Assembly: GCF_902833645.1 (NCBI RefSeq)
Contig: NZ_CADFGE010000012.1
Location: forward strand, 124,001-188,000
Direction: 5' to 3'
Length of the DNA: 64,000 nt
Origin: Paraburkholderia fungorum
GTDB taxonomy: Bacteria > Pseudomonadota > Gammaproteobacteria > Burkholderiales > Burkholderiaceae
The notes under the pieces were generated by a model, which was not told the origin of the DNA, did no database searches, and was given only the letters and a program-made list of their open reading frames with translations. The position numbers and the translations under genes are program-made. Below are positions 43,359 to 51,666 of the stretch, piece by piece. Within the stretch, counting starts at the first letter, position 1, and each line of letters opens with the position of its first letter.

Positions 43359-45983
43359 ATGAAAGCCGCCGAAATCCGCGAGAAATTCCTCAAGTTCTTC
43401 GAATCGAAGGGCCATACGATCGTTCGCTCGTCGAGCCTTGTGCCCGGCAACGACCCGACCCTGCTCTTTACCAATTCGGGAATGGTGCAGTTCAAAGATG
43501 TGTTCCTCGGCGCGGAATCGCGTCCGTATGCGCGCGCCACGACCGCTCAGCGCAGCGTGCGCGCCGGCGGCAAGCACAACGATCTGGAAAACGTCGGCTA
43601 CACCGCGCGTCACCACACGTTCTTCGAAATGCTGGGCAACTTCTCGTTCGGCGACTACTTCAAGCGCGACGCGATCCACTACGCGTGGGAACTGCTCACG
43701 GGCGTGTACCAGTTGCCGAAAGACAAGCTGTGGGTCACCGTCTATCACGAAGACGACGAAGCGCACGACATCTGGGCCAAGGAAGTGGGTGTGCCGGTCG
43801 AGCGGATCATCCGCATCGGCGACAACAAGGGCGCGCGCTACGCGTCGGACAACTTCTGGCAGATGGCCGACGTCGGTCCCTGCGGCCCGTGCTCGGAAAT
43901 CTTCTATGACCACGGCCCGGACGTGTGGGGCGGCCCCCCGGGGTCTCCTGAGGAAGACGGCGACCGCTACATCGAGATCTGGAATCTCGTGTTCATGCAA
44001 TTCAGCCGCGACGCGCAAGGCAACATGACGCCGCTGCCCAAGCAGTGCGTCGACACCGGCATGGGTCTCGAGCGTATCGCCGCGGTTTTGCAGCACGTTC
44101 ACAGCAACTATGAGATCGACCTGTTCCAGGCGCTCATCAAGGCTGCGGGCCGCGAAACCGGCGTGACCGATCTGACCAACAATTCGCTGAAAGTGATTGC
44201 CGATCACATCCGCGCCTGCTCGTTCCTGATCGTCGACGGCGTGATTCCGGGCAACGAAGGCCGCGGCTACGTGCTGCGCCGTATCGTGCGCCGCGCGATC
44301 CGTCACGGCTACAAGCTGGGCAAGAAGGGTTCGTTCTTCCACCGTATGGTGCCGGACCTCGTCGCGCAAATGGGCGCCGCCTATCCGGAGCTGAAGGACG
44401 CGGAGCAACGCGTGATCGACGTGCTGCGCCAGGAGGAAGAACGATTCTTCGAGACCATCGAGCACGGCATGTCGATTCTCGAAAGCGCGCTGGCCGATCT
44501 GGAAGCCAAGGGCGGCAAGACGCTCGACGGCGAACTCGCATTCAAGCTGCACGACACCTACGGTTTCCCGCTCGATCTGACGGCAGACGTCTGCCGCGAA
44601 CGTGAAGTGACAGTAGACGAGGCCGCTTTCGACGAAGCCATGGCGCGTCAGCGCGAACAGGCGCGCGCGGCCGGCAAGTTCAAGATGGCGCAGGGCCTCG
44701 AATACTCGGGCGCGAAGACCACGTTCCACGGCTACGAAGAAATCGTCTTCGACGACGCCAAGGTGATCGCGCTGTATGTTGACGGCGCCTCGGTGAAGGA
44801 AGTGAATCACGGCCAGCAAGCCGTCGTCGTGCTGGACCATACCCCGTTCTACGCGGAGTCGGGCGGCCAGGTCGGCGACCAGGGCGTGCTGGCGAACGCG
44901 AGCGTGCGCTTCGCGGTAACCGACACGTTGAAGGTGCAAGCCGACGTGGTCGGGCACCACGGCACGCTGGAGCAGGGCACGCTGAAAGTCGGCGACGTCG
45001 TGAAGGCGGAAATCGACGCGGTGCGTCGTGCCCGCACCGAACGCAATCACTCGGCCACCCACCTGATGCACAAGGCGCTGCGTGAAGTGCTCGGCTCGCA
45101 CGTGCAGCAGAAGGGTTCGCTGGTCGATGCCGACAAGACCCGTTTCGACTTCGCGCACAACGCGCCGATGACCGACGAGCAGATCCGTCAGGTCGAGGCG
45201 ATCGTCAATGCGGAAGTGCTGGCGAACGCGCCGGGCATCGTGCGGGTCATGCCGTTCGACGAAGCGGTGAAGGGCGGCGCAATGGCGTTGTTCGGCGAAA
45301 AGTACGGCGACGAAGTGCGCGTGCTCGACCTCGGTTTTTCGCGCGAATTGTGCGGCGGTACGCACGTGCATCGCACGGGCGACATTGGTCTCTTCAAGAT
45401 CGTGATGGAAGGCGGCGTGGCTGCCGGTATCCGTCGCGTGGAAGCGATCACCGGCGATAACGCCGTGCGTTTCGTGCAGGATCTCGACGCGCGGATCAAT
45501 GCGGCTGCCGCCGTGTTGAAGGCGCAGCCGTCGGAGTTGACGCAGCGGATCATGCAGGTGCAGGATCAGGTCAAGTCGCTGGAGAAAGAGCTGAGCGCGT
45601 TGAAGTCGAAGATGGCTTCGAGCCAGGGCGACGAGCTTGCCGGCCAGGCAATCGAAGTGGCAGGCGTGCATGTGCTGGCTGCCACGCTCGAAGGCGCGGA
45701 TGTGAAAACCTTGCGCGAGACCGTCGACAAGCTGAAGGACAAGCTGAAGAGCGCGGCGATCGTGCTGGCCTCGGTCGAGGGCGGCAAGGTTAGCCTAATC
45801 GCCGGGGTGACGGCGGACGCCAGCAAGAAGGTCAAGGCCGGTGAACTCGTCAACTTCGTTGCCCAGCAAGTTGGCGGCAAGGGTGGCGGCCGGCCGGACA
45901 TGGCGCAAGCCGGCGGTACCGAGCCGGCGAATCTGCCTGCGGCGTTGGCAGGCGTGAAGGCTTGGGTCGAAACCCAGCTTTGA
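43359..45983 (+). CDS. alaS: Alanyl-tRNA synthetase
   Basis: 874 residues. AlaS charges and edits tRNA-Ala. The class II N-terminal domain begins MKAAEIREKFLKFFESKGH with motif FTNSGMVQFKDVFLG, and RKAGKHNDLE-like RAGGKHNDLENVGYTARHHT follows. The editing domain has zinc ligands HSATHLMHKAL near residue 565 and CGGTHVHRTGD near 664. A coiled coil (about 730-755) and the C-Ala domain ending GGKGGGRPDMAQAGG complete it. Hairpin 45997-46038 lies after the stop. A very long open frame on the opposite strand is an artefact of codon bias. Confidence 0.97.
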   Translation: MKAAEIREKFLKFFESKGHTIVRSSSLVPGNDPTLLFTNSGMVQFKDVFLGAESRPYARATTAQRSVRAGGKHNDLENVGYTARHHTFFEMLGNFSFGDYFKRDAIHYAWELLTGVYQLPKDKLWVTVYHEDDEAHDIWAKEVGVPVERIIRIGDNKGARYASDNFWQMADVGPCGPCSEIFYDHGPDVWGGPPGSPEEDGDRYIEIWNLVFMQFSRDAQGNMTPLPKQCVDTGMGLERIAAVLQHVHSNYEIDLFQALIKAAGRETGVTDLTNNSLKVIADHIRACSFLIVDGVIPGNEGRGYVLRRIVRRAIRHGYKLGKKGSFFHRMVPDLVAQMGAAYPELKDAEQRVIDVLRQEEERFFETIEHGMSILESALADLEAKGGKTLDGELAFKLHDTYGFPLDLTADVCREREVTVDEAAFDEAMARQREQARAAGKFKMAQGLEYSGAKTTFHGYEEIVFDDAKVIALYVDGASVKEVNHGQQAVVVLDHTPFYAESGGQVGDQGVLANASVRFAVTDTLKVQADVVGHHGTLEQGTLKVGDVVKAEIDAVRRARTERNHSATHLMHKALREVLGSHVQQKGSLVDADKTRFDFAHNAPMTDEQIRQVEAIVNAEVLANAPGIVRVMPFDEAVKGGAMALFGEKYGDEVRVLDLGFSRELCGGTHVHRTGDIGLFKIVMEGGVAAGIRRVEAITGDNAVRFVQDLDARINAAAAVLKAQPSELTQRIMQVQDQVKSLEKELSALKSKMASSQGDELAGQAIEVAGVHVLAATLEGADVKTLRETVDKLKDKLKSAAIVLASVEGGKVSLIAGVTADASKKVKAGELVNFVAQQVGGKGGGRPDMAQAGGTEPANLPAALAGVKAWVETQL

Positions 45984-45996
45984 TTCGGGTTTGATC

Positions 45997-46038
45997 GGGC
46001 CACGCGGGACGCTGGTGTTTTTTGCGTCCCCGTGGCCC
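45997..46038 (+). terminator. Possible terminator after alaS
   Basis: GGGCCACGCGGGACGC (45997-46012) pairs imperfectly with GCGTCCCCGTGGCCC (46024-46038). The T-tract after the stem is weak (AAGTTGTTTC), though the loop is T-rich. Confidence 0.5.
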
Positions 46039-46186
46039 AAGTTGTTTCTGGACTTCGCGTGCGTTGCCGCGCATCAATCTGGCTGAGTACGGTGGGGTTG
46101 GCGTTCCCCGCCACGCCGGCCACGCACCAGGTATAAAGCCCGGTATAAACCCAGACATAAGCTCAGGCAGAAATTCAGGCAGAAAT

Positions 46187-47095
46187 TCAGGCAACACCCA
46201 CCGTTGCAGCAGGTACCCCCACCGCATCCCCTCCCGACACAAGCGTTTGCCGCAGCGCATTGAGCGCGGACGAAAAATGCCCCCGTCGCCAGACGAGAAG
46301 CGTCTCGATTGCGCCAATATCGGGAAGCTCGTGAACTGCGATATTGCTCGCTTCGGTTTGTAGATTGAGCACGGATCGCGGCGCCACGGCCACCCCCGCG
46401 CCGGCGGCGACACAAGCCACAATCGCGTGATACGAGCCAAGCTCCAGAACGCGAGCCGGTCTCACATCGTGCTCCAGATACCACTTCTCGATATACGACC
46501 GGTAAGCGCAGCCACGCTCGAACGCGATCAGCGTCGATAACGCGATATCCCGCACTTCGTGAATCGGCCGATGGCCGCGCGGCGACAGCATCACCAGTTC
46601 TTCGCGGAAAACCGGCACCGTCTCGAACAATTCGCCGAGCGCGGCAGGATCCAGCGGCGTTGCCATCAACGCTGCATCCACTTCGAATTCACGCACCCGC
46701 TCGATCAGCTTGCCGGTTGTGCCGGTTTCGAGTTCCAGCGCCACATCCGGCCACTGCTGGTGATAGCGCGCGAGCAGGCCAGGCAGGCGCGTTGCCGCCA
46801 CGCTTTCCATCGTGCCCAAACGCAGGCGCCCGCTCGGCCGATCCTCACGCAGCGCATGGCGTGCCTCGTCGGCGAGCGCGAGCAGACGCTCCGCGTAGGG
46901 CAGCAGCGTCTCGCCGGCGGGCGTCAGAACGAGGCGCCGGCCATCGCGGATGAACAGGTCGGTCCCCAGTTGCTCCTCGAGCTGCTTGATGCGCGTCGTG
47001 ACGTTCGATTGCACGCGATTGAGCTTGGCAGCGGCGCGGGTCACGCCGTTTTCACGCACGACAGCGCGAAAAATGGTCAAGGCGGCCAGATCCAT
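46187..47095 (-). CDS. LysR-family transcriptional regulator
   Basis: 302 residues. The N-terminal winged helix is typical: LAALTIFRAVVRENGVTRAAAKLNRVQSNVTTRIKQLEEQLGTDLF. The C-terminal effector domain (about 90-295) has the LRLGTMESVAATRLPGLL first strand. AGGAGAGA precedes the ATG at 47095; an earlier in-frame ATG is not needed. It is divergent from the MFS transporter, so it probably controls that gene and itself; a near-palindrome at 47141-47154 is a candidate operator. A short direct repeat (AGGCAGAAATTC, twice) lies just past the stop. Confidence 0.92.
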   Translation of the reverse strand: MDLAALTIFRAVVRENGVTRAAAKLNRVQSNVTTRIKQLEEQLGTDLFIRDGRRLVLTPAGETLLPYAERLLALADEARHALREDRPSGRLRLGTMESVAATRLPGLLARYHQQWPDVALELETGTTGKLIERVREFEVDAALMATPLDPAALGELFETVPVFREELVMLSPRGHRPIHEVRDIALSTLIAFERGCAYRSYIEKWYLEHDVRPARVLELGSYHAIVACVAAGAGVAVAPRSVLNLQTEASNIAVHELPDIGAIETLLVWRRGHFSSALNALRQTLVSGGDAVGVPAATVGVA

Positions 47096-47140
47096 AGTTC
47101 TCTCCTGGCGATGGTTGGTATCCTGATTATTCATTTTTCA

Positions 47141-47154
47141 TGATCTAAAGGTCA
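47141..47154. promoter_or_regulatory. Candidate LysR operator
   Basis: TGATCT-AA-AGGTCA is a near-perfect dyad (five of six pairs) in the 118-bp gap between the divergent LysR and MFS genes, about 46 bp before the regulator's ATG. Location and symmetry suit a LysR site. Confidence 0.4.
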
Positions 47155-47213
47155 AGCTAGTATGGAGTGAAGAAACCGGTGACCGCCGGTTCGAACCTCT
47201 TTACTGCCTACTC

Positions 47214-48509
47214 ATGAACCGCCTCGCTTCCCGTGCGCACGATACTTTTGCTGAACGCCACGCTGCCCGCCACGCGGCGCTTGCCTGCATGGTGACGTTG
47301 GCCGTGGTGCTCGGGATTGGACGTTTCGCCTTCACGCCGCTCCTGCCGCTGATGCTGCACGGCAGCGCCTTCGGCCAGCCGCAGATCGATATCCAGCATG
47401 GCGGCTGGCTTGCCTCGTTTAACTACGCGGGCTATTTCGTCGGAGCGCTCACCTGTGCGACACTGCGGATCGAACCCGCACGCATGGTGCGCATGGGGCT
47501 GGTGGGGACCGTTTTGCTGACCTTGGCAATGGGCGTAACGAGCCAGTTCTGGCTGTGGGCTGTCGTGCGCTTCGTCGCCGGCGCGATTAGCGCCTGGACC
47601 TTCGTGTTCGCCTCGCAGTGGGGCTTGCGACGGCTCGCCGAACTGGGCGCGCACGGATGGGGCGGGGTGATCTATACCGGGCCGGGCGTCGGCATTGTCG
47701 GGACGGGTTTGCTGGTTAGTGCTGCGGGCGGCTACGGCGCAACGGCGGGTTGGATTGGTTTTGGGCTTATTGCTGCCGTGCTCTCGATCACGGTTTGGCC
47801 CGTGTTCGGCACAGTGCACCACATTGCCGCAGAAGGCGCTGCGGCTGCCACGGGCAGCGCAACCGCAGCCACCGGTGCGGGCCCAAGCTCCACTACCGGC
47901 CAACGCGTTCCCACGAGCCATTCCTCCCATCGCGCCGATGCCATTTGGCTGGTCCTCCTGTATGGCGTGCCCGGCTTCGGCTACATCATCACCGCAACCT
48001 TTCTGCCGGTAATCGCGCGCCACGCGCTACCCGGCTCGGCCTGGCCTGATCTGTTCTGGCCGATGTTCGGCGCGGCATTGATCGTCGGGGCATTGCTCGC
48101 GGCGCGCCTGCCGGTGCATTGGGACAACCGCACGCTGCTCGCCGGCTGCTACGTGCTGCAGGCGGCCGGCATTGCACTTGGCATTGTCTGGCCTACGGCG
48201 GCCGGTTTCTCGCTGGGCAGCATCCTGATCGGTCTGCCGTTTACGGCGATCACCCTGTTCGCGATGCGCGAAGCACGGCGTCTGCACGGCGACAATGCAG
48301 CCGGTCTGATGGGCTATGCGACCGCGGCGTATGGCGTGGGTCAGATCGTCGGCCCGCTGGTGGCCGCTCCGATAGCCGAGCACACAGGGTCTTTTTCGCC
48401 GGCTTTGTGGCTGGCGACAGGCGCGTTACTGCTGGGCGCGGTCGGGCTGATCATCGTGGCACGCATGCCGCGTGGCCGTGGCCGGATGCCCGATTGCGGC
48501 TGCAACTAA
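47214..48509 (+). CDS. YbfB/YjiJ-family MFS transporter
   Basis: 431 residues with about twelve membrane segments. The N-terminal region VVLGIGRFAFTPLLPLMLH and GGWLASFNYAGYFVGALTCA are typical of the YbfB/YjiJ subgroup of major-facilitator proteins. A polar loop rich in Thr/Ala/Gly (about 200-245) joins the two six-helix halves. Substrate unknown. It is divergent from the LysR regulator, the usual layout for a regulated exporter. Confidence 0.9.
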   Translation: MNRLASRAHDTFAERHAARHAALACMVTLAVVLGIGRFAFTPLLPLMLHGSAFGQPQIDIQHGGWLASFNYAGYFVGALTCATLRIEPARMVRMGLVGTVLLTLAMGVTSQFWLWAVVRFVAGAISAWTFVFASQWGLRRLAELGAHGWGGVIYTGPGVGIVGTGLLVSAAGGYGATAGWIGFGLIAAVLSITVWPVFGTVHHIAAEGAAAATGSATAATGAGPSSTTGQRVPTSHSSHRADAIWLVLLYGVPGFGYIITATFLPVIARHALPGSAWPDLFWPMFGAALIVGALLAARLPVHWDNRTLLAGCYVLQAAGIALGIVWPTAAGFSLGSILIGLPFTAITLFAMREARRLHGDNAAGLMGYATAAYGVGQIVGPLVAAPIAEHTGSFSPALWLATGALLLGAVGLIIVARMPRGRGRMPDCGCN

Positions 48510-48642
48510 CGGTCTTCCCCTTCGGCGCAGGGGCGCTCGCCGCGCCAATCCTCACGGCTGAAAAACAAATTAGCCACCAGCGCACTAAAATGACCGCTTT
48601 CCGGTCATCACAGTGCGCCTGTCGCCGGGTGCGCCGCCCGCC

Positions 48643-49674
48643 ATGCAACATTTCGCGTCCGACAACTATGCCGGCATCTGCCCCGAAGCGCTCGCCGCGC
48701 TGATCGCCGCCAACACTAGCGGCCACGAACCGGCGTATGGCGACGACTCGTGGACCAACCAGGTTTGCGATCGTCTGCGGGATCTGTTTCAGACCGACTG
48801 CGAAGTGTTTTTCGTGTTCAACGGCACGGCCGCCAATTCGTTGGCGCTGGCGTCGCTGTGCCAGTCGTACCACTCGGTGATCTGCCATGAACTCGCGCAC
48901 ATCGAAACCGATGAATGCGGCGGCCCCGAATTCTTCTCGGGCGGCTCCAAGCTGCTGACCGCGCCGGGCGTTAGCGGCAAGCTCACACCGGATGCGATCG
49001 AAGCGGTCGTCACGCGCCGCGCCGATATTCACTACCCGAAGCCGAAGGTCGTCACGCTGACCCAATCGACGGAAGTAGGCACGGTCTATACCGTCGAGGA
49101 GGTGCGCGCGATCGCGGCGATCGCCAAACGGCGTCATCTGAAAGTGCACATGGACGGCGCACGGTTCGCGAACGCGGTTGCCGCGCTCGACGTGCATCCG
49201 TCCGAGATCACGTGGCGCGCGGGCGTCGACGTGTTGTGCTTCGGCGGGACCAAGAACGGTTTGCCCGTCGGTGAGGCGGTGGTGTTCTTCGACCGCTCGC
49301 TCGCCGACGATTTTGCCTACCGTCTGAAGCAGGCCGGCCAACTCGCTTCGAAAATGCGCTTCATTTCCGCGCCGTGGCTCGGTCTGCTGGATAACGACGT
49401 CTGGCTGCGCAACGGGCGTCACGCGAATGCAATGGCGCAACTGTTGCAAACGCGGTTGCAGGAAATCCCCGGCGTGAGCATCATGTTCCCGACAGAATCG
49501 AACGCGGTCTTTGCGCAATTGCCCGCGCAGGCCGCCAAGGCAATGCGCGCACGCGGCTGGAAGTTCTACGAGTTCATTGGCGCGGGCGGTTGCCGGCTGA
49601 TGTGCGCCTGGGACACGCAGCCGGAAACCGTCGAGCGTTTCGCGGCGGAAGTGCGCGAGTTGTGCGTGGCCTGA
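48643..49674 (+). CDS. ltaE: Low-specificity L-threonine aldolase
   Basis: 343 residues. A PLP enzyme splitting threonine or allo-threonine to glycine and acetaldehyde. The fold-type I signature is clear: HFASDNYAGICPEAL, the AHIETDECGGPE segment, HMDGARFANA and the PLP lysine in CFGGTKNGLPVGEAVVFF near residue 207. The ATG at 48643 (MQHFASDNYAG) is preferred; a GTG ten codons upstream is possible. It opens a plus-strand run with the Nudix, thioesterase and liv genes; the first gap is 65 bp and the later ones are very short or overlapping. Confidence 0.94.
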   Translation: MQHFASDNYAGICPEALAALIAANTSGHEPAYGDDSWTNQVCDRLRDLFQTDCEVFFVFNGTAANSLALASLCQSYHSVICHELAHIETDECGGPEFFSGGSKLLTAPGVSGKLTPDAIEAVVTRRADIHYPKPKVVTLTQSTEVGTVYTVEEVRAIAAIAKRRHLKVHMDGARFANAVAALDVHPSEITWRAGVDVLCFGGTKNGLPVGEAVVFFDRSLADDFAYRLKQAGQLASKMRFISAPWLGLLDNDVWLRNGRHANAMAQLLQTRLQEIPGVSIMFPTESNAVFAQLPAQAAKAMRARGWKFYEFIGAGGCRLMCAWDTQPETVERFAAEVRELCVA

Positions 49675-49739
49675 CACCACGTTGCGTCCGCGCCGGAACA
49701 AGACAACAGACACAGAACATAAGAAACGACCCACTCGCC

Positions 49740-50270
49740 ATGACCGATTATCAATTTTGTCCGCGTTGCGCCAAGCCTTTGATCGAGCGCGCCGATGCCG
49801 AACACGAAGGCGGCCGGATTCGCCAGAGCTGTCCCGATACGGAATGTGGCTACGTCCACTGGAATAATCCGTTGCCGGTGGTGGCCGCGATCGTCGAATA
49901 CGAAGGCAAGATCCTGCTCGCGCGCAACGCCGCGTGGCCCGAAGGCATGTTCGCGCTGATCACCGGCTTTCTGGAAAACGGCGAGACGCCGGAACAAGGC
50001 ATTGCCCGCGAAGTGCTGGAGGAAACCTCGCTGCACGCGGAGACGGTCGAGTTGATCGGCGTGTACGAATTCATCCGCAAGAATGAACTGATCATCGCGT
50101 ATCACGTGAAGGCGTATGGCACGATCGCGCTGTCGCCGGAATTGCTCGAGTACCGGCTGATCGAACCGGCCAAACTGCGTCCGTGGCGTGCGGGCACCGG
50201 TCAGGCGCTCGGCGAATGGATGCGGCGGCGCGGCTTGCCGTTCGAGTTTGTGGAAAAGCCGGGGCAGTAA
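49740..50270 (+). CDS. Zinc-ribbon Nudix hydrolase (NUDT14/NudC-like subgroup)
   Basis: 176 residues. An N-terminal zinc ribbon uses CPRC (residues 7-10) and two later cysteines in SCPDTECGY. The Nudix domain follows with box GFLENGETPEQGIAREVLEE then TSL near residues 80-102. The final conserved Gly of the box (EExG) is Ser here; the catalytic REVLEE core is intact. It was read with ATG at 49740. Relatives hydrolyse NAD(H)-like or nucleoside diphosphate-linked substrates. Only 3 nt separate it from the next gene, so they are co-transcribed. Confidence 0.9.
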   Translation: MTDYQFCPRCAKPLIERADAEHEGGRIRQSCPDTECGYVHWNNPLPVVAAIVEYEGKILLARNAAWPEGMFALITGFLENGETPEQGIAREVLEETSLHAETVELIGVYEFIRKNELIIAYHVKAYGTIALSPELLEYRLIEPAKLRPWRAGTGQALGEWMRRRGLPFEFVEKPGQ

Positions 50271-50273
50271 GCG

Positions 50274-50723
50274 ATGAACAAACCCGCCCCCGCCGCGCGC
50301 AGCGCCTACCCGCATTTTCTGCCGATCACCACCCGCTGGATGGACAACGACGTCTACGGCCACGTCAACAACGTTGTCTACTACAGCTACTTCGATACGG
50401 TGGTGAACGAGTATCTGATCCGCGCCGGTGTGCTCGACTTCGAGCATGGCGCGACGATTGGACTCGTGGTCGAGACGCACTGCAATTACTTCTCACCGTT
50501 GGTGTTTCCGGAACGGGTCGAAGCAGGTCTGCGAGTGGTGCGGCTCGGCACGTCGAGCGCGCGCTACGAAGTGGGTCTCTTCAAGGAAGGCGAAGATCAA
50601 CCCGCCGCTCAGGGCCATTTCGTGCACGTGTATGTGGATCGCGTGACGCGCCGTCCGGTGACGTTGCCCGCAGGTCTGCGCGCGGCGCTCGAACCGCTGA
50701 GCGTCGCTGTGCAGGCGGAATAG
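50274..50723 (+). CDS. Acyl-CoA thioesterase (4HBT / YbgC-FadM-like)
   Basis: 149 residues, a hot-dog-fold thioesterase. The motif TTRWMDNDVYGHVNNVVYYS near residues 18-38 has the catalytic Asp and the GHVNN helix cap. EYLIRAGVLDFEHGATIGLV and the later SARYEVGLFKEGEDQPAAQG segment complete the fold. It hydrolyses acyl-CoA or related thioesters; the chain length is unknown. It is 3 nt after the Nudix gene and 4 nt before livH, so it belongs to the transporter operon. Confidence 0.88.
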   Translation: MNKPAPAARSAYPHFLPITTRWMDNDVYGHVNNVVYYSYFDTVVNEYLIRAGVLDFEHGATIGLVVETHCNYFSPLVFPERVEAGLRVVRLGTSSARYEVGLFKEGEDQPAAQGHFVHVYVDRVTRRPVTLPAGLRAALEPLSVAVQAE

Positions 50724-50727
50724 GCGC

Positions 50728-51666
50728 GTGCAGTCGTTCGTCATCAATCTGCTCAACGGTGTCAGTTACGGCCTGCTGCTGTTCATGTTGTCGGCAGGCT
50801 TGACGCTGATCTTCAGCATGCTCGGCGTGCTGAATTTCGCGCACGCGAGTTTCTATATGCTCGGCGCGTACGTCGGCTTTTCGGTGGCGGCGCACGCGGG
50901 TTTCTGGAGTGCGCTGGTGATCGCGCCGCTGATCGTCGGCGTAATCGGCGCGGCGCTGGAGCGCTGGCTGCTGCGCCGCGTGCGGGTGCATGGTCATCTT
51001 CCCGAGTTGCTGCTGACATTCGGCGCCGCGTATCTGCTCGGCGAACTGGTCAAGCTCGGCTGGGGTCTTAGTCCGCTTGGCGCGACCGTGCCGGCCGTGC
51101 TCGACGGGCCGCTGTTCACCGTCTACGGCGCGGCCTTCGCACGTTATCGCGCTTTCATGATGGCGGTATCGCTGGCGATGCTGGCGGTGCTCTATGCAGT
51201 GCTGCGCGTCTCGAAGGCGGGGTTGATCGTGCGTGCCGCGCTCACGCATGCGAGCGCGGTCGAGGCGCTCGGCCACAACGTGCCGCGCGTGTTCACCGGC
51301 GTGTTCGCGGCGGGCACCGCGCTCGCCGCACTGGCCGGCGTGATCGGCGCGCCGATCTTCGTCATCGAACCGGCGATGGCGGAGTCGCTCGGCTCGATCG
51401 TATTCGTGGTGGTGGTGATCGGAGGCCTCGGCTCGCTGAGCGGGGCGCTGGCGGCTTCGCTGATCGTCGGTTGTGTGCAGACTTTTGCGGTGGCGAGCGA
51501 CGTGTCGCTGGGCGATCTCACCGCGGTATTCGGCGACGCATTGCCGCCCGCATGGGACACGCTCACGCTTGCGCAACTCGCGCCGCTGATTCCGTATCTG
51601 CTACTTGTCGCGATGCTGGCGCTGCGCCCGCGGGGACTGTTCGGCCGGCGTGACGATCATGCGTGA
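50728..51666 (+). CDS. livH: Branched-chain amino-acid-type ABC permease (LivH family)
   Basis: 312 residues, about eight hydrophobic segments. LivH motifs are present: NLLNGVSYGLLLFMLSAGLTLIFSMLGVLNFAHASFYMLGAY and, near residue 215, the ATPase-docking region VIGGLGSLSGALAASLIVG. The start is GTG at 50728, 4 nt after the thioesterase stop. It is a membrane subunit of an importer for branched-chain amino acids or related compounds such as aromatic acids or amides; no substrate-binding gene lies in the window, so the substrate stays open. Confidence 0.88.
   Translation: MQSFVINLLNGVSYGLLLFMLSAGLTLIFSMLGVLNFAHASFYMLGAYVGFSVAAHAGFWSALVIAPLIVGVIGAALERWLLRRVRVHGHLPELLLTFGAAYLLGELVKLGWGLSPLGATVPAVLDGPLFTVYGAAFARYRAFMMAVSLAMLAVLYAVLRVSKAGLIVRAALTHASAVEALGHNVPRVFTGVFAAGTALAALAGVIGAPIFVIEPAMAESLGSIVFVVVVIGGLGSLSGALAASLIVGCVQTFAVASDVSLGDLTAVFGDALPPAWDTLTLAQLAPLIPYLLLVAMLALRPRGLFGRRDDHA

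Noticed and set aside
43140..45671. 843-residue open frame on the minus strand opposite alaS
   Set aside because: It is an antisense shadow of the conserved alaS frame, His/Arg/Val-rich with no domain features, caused by high GC3 codon bias.
46164..46190. Short direct repeats AGGCAGAAATTC as a CRISPR-like array
   Set aside because: Only two full 12-bp units with no spacers and no cas genes; a simple slippage repeat.
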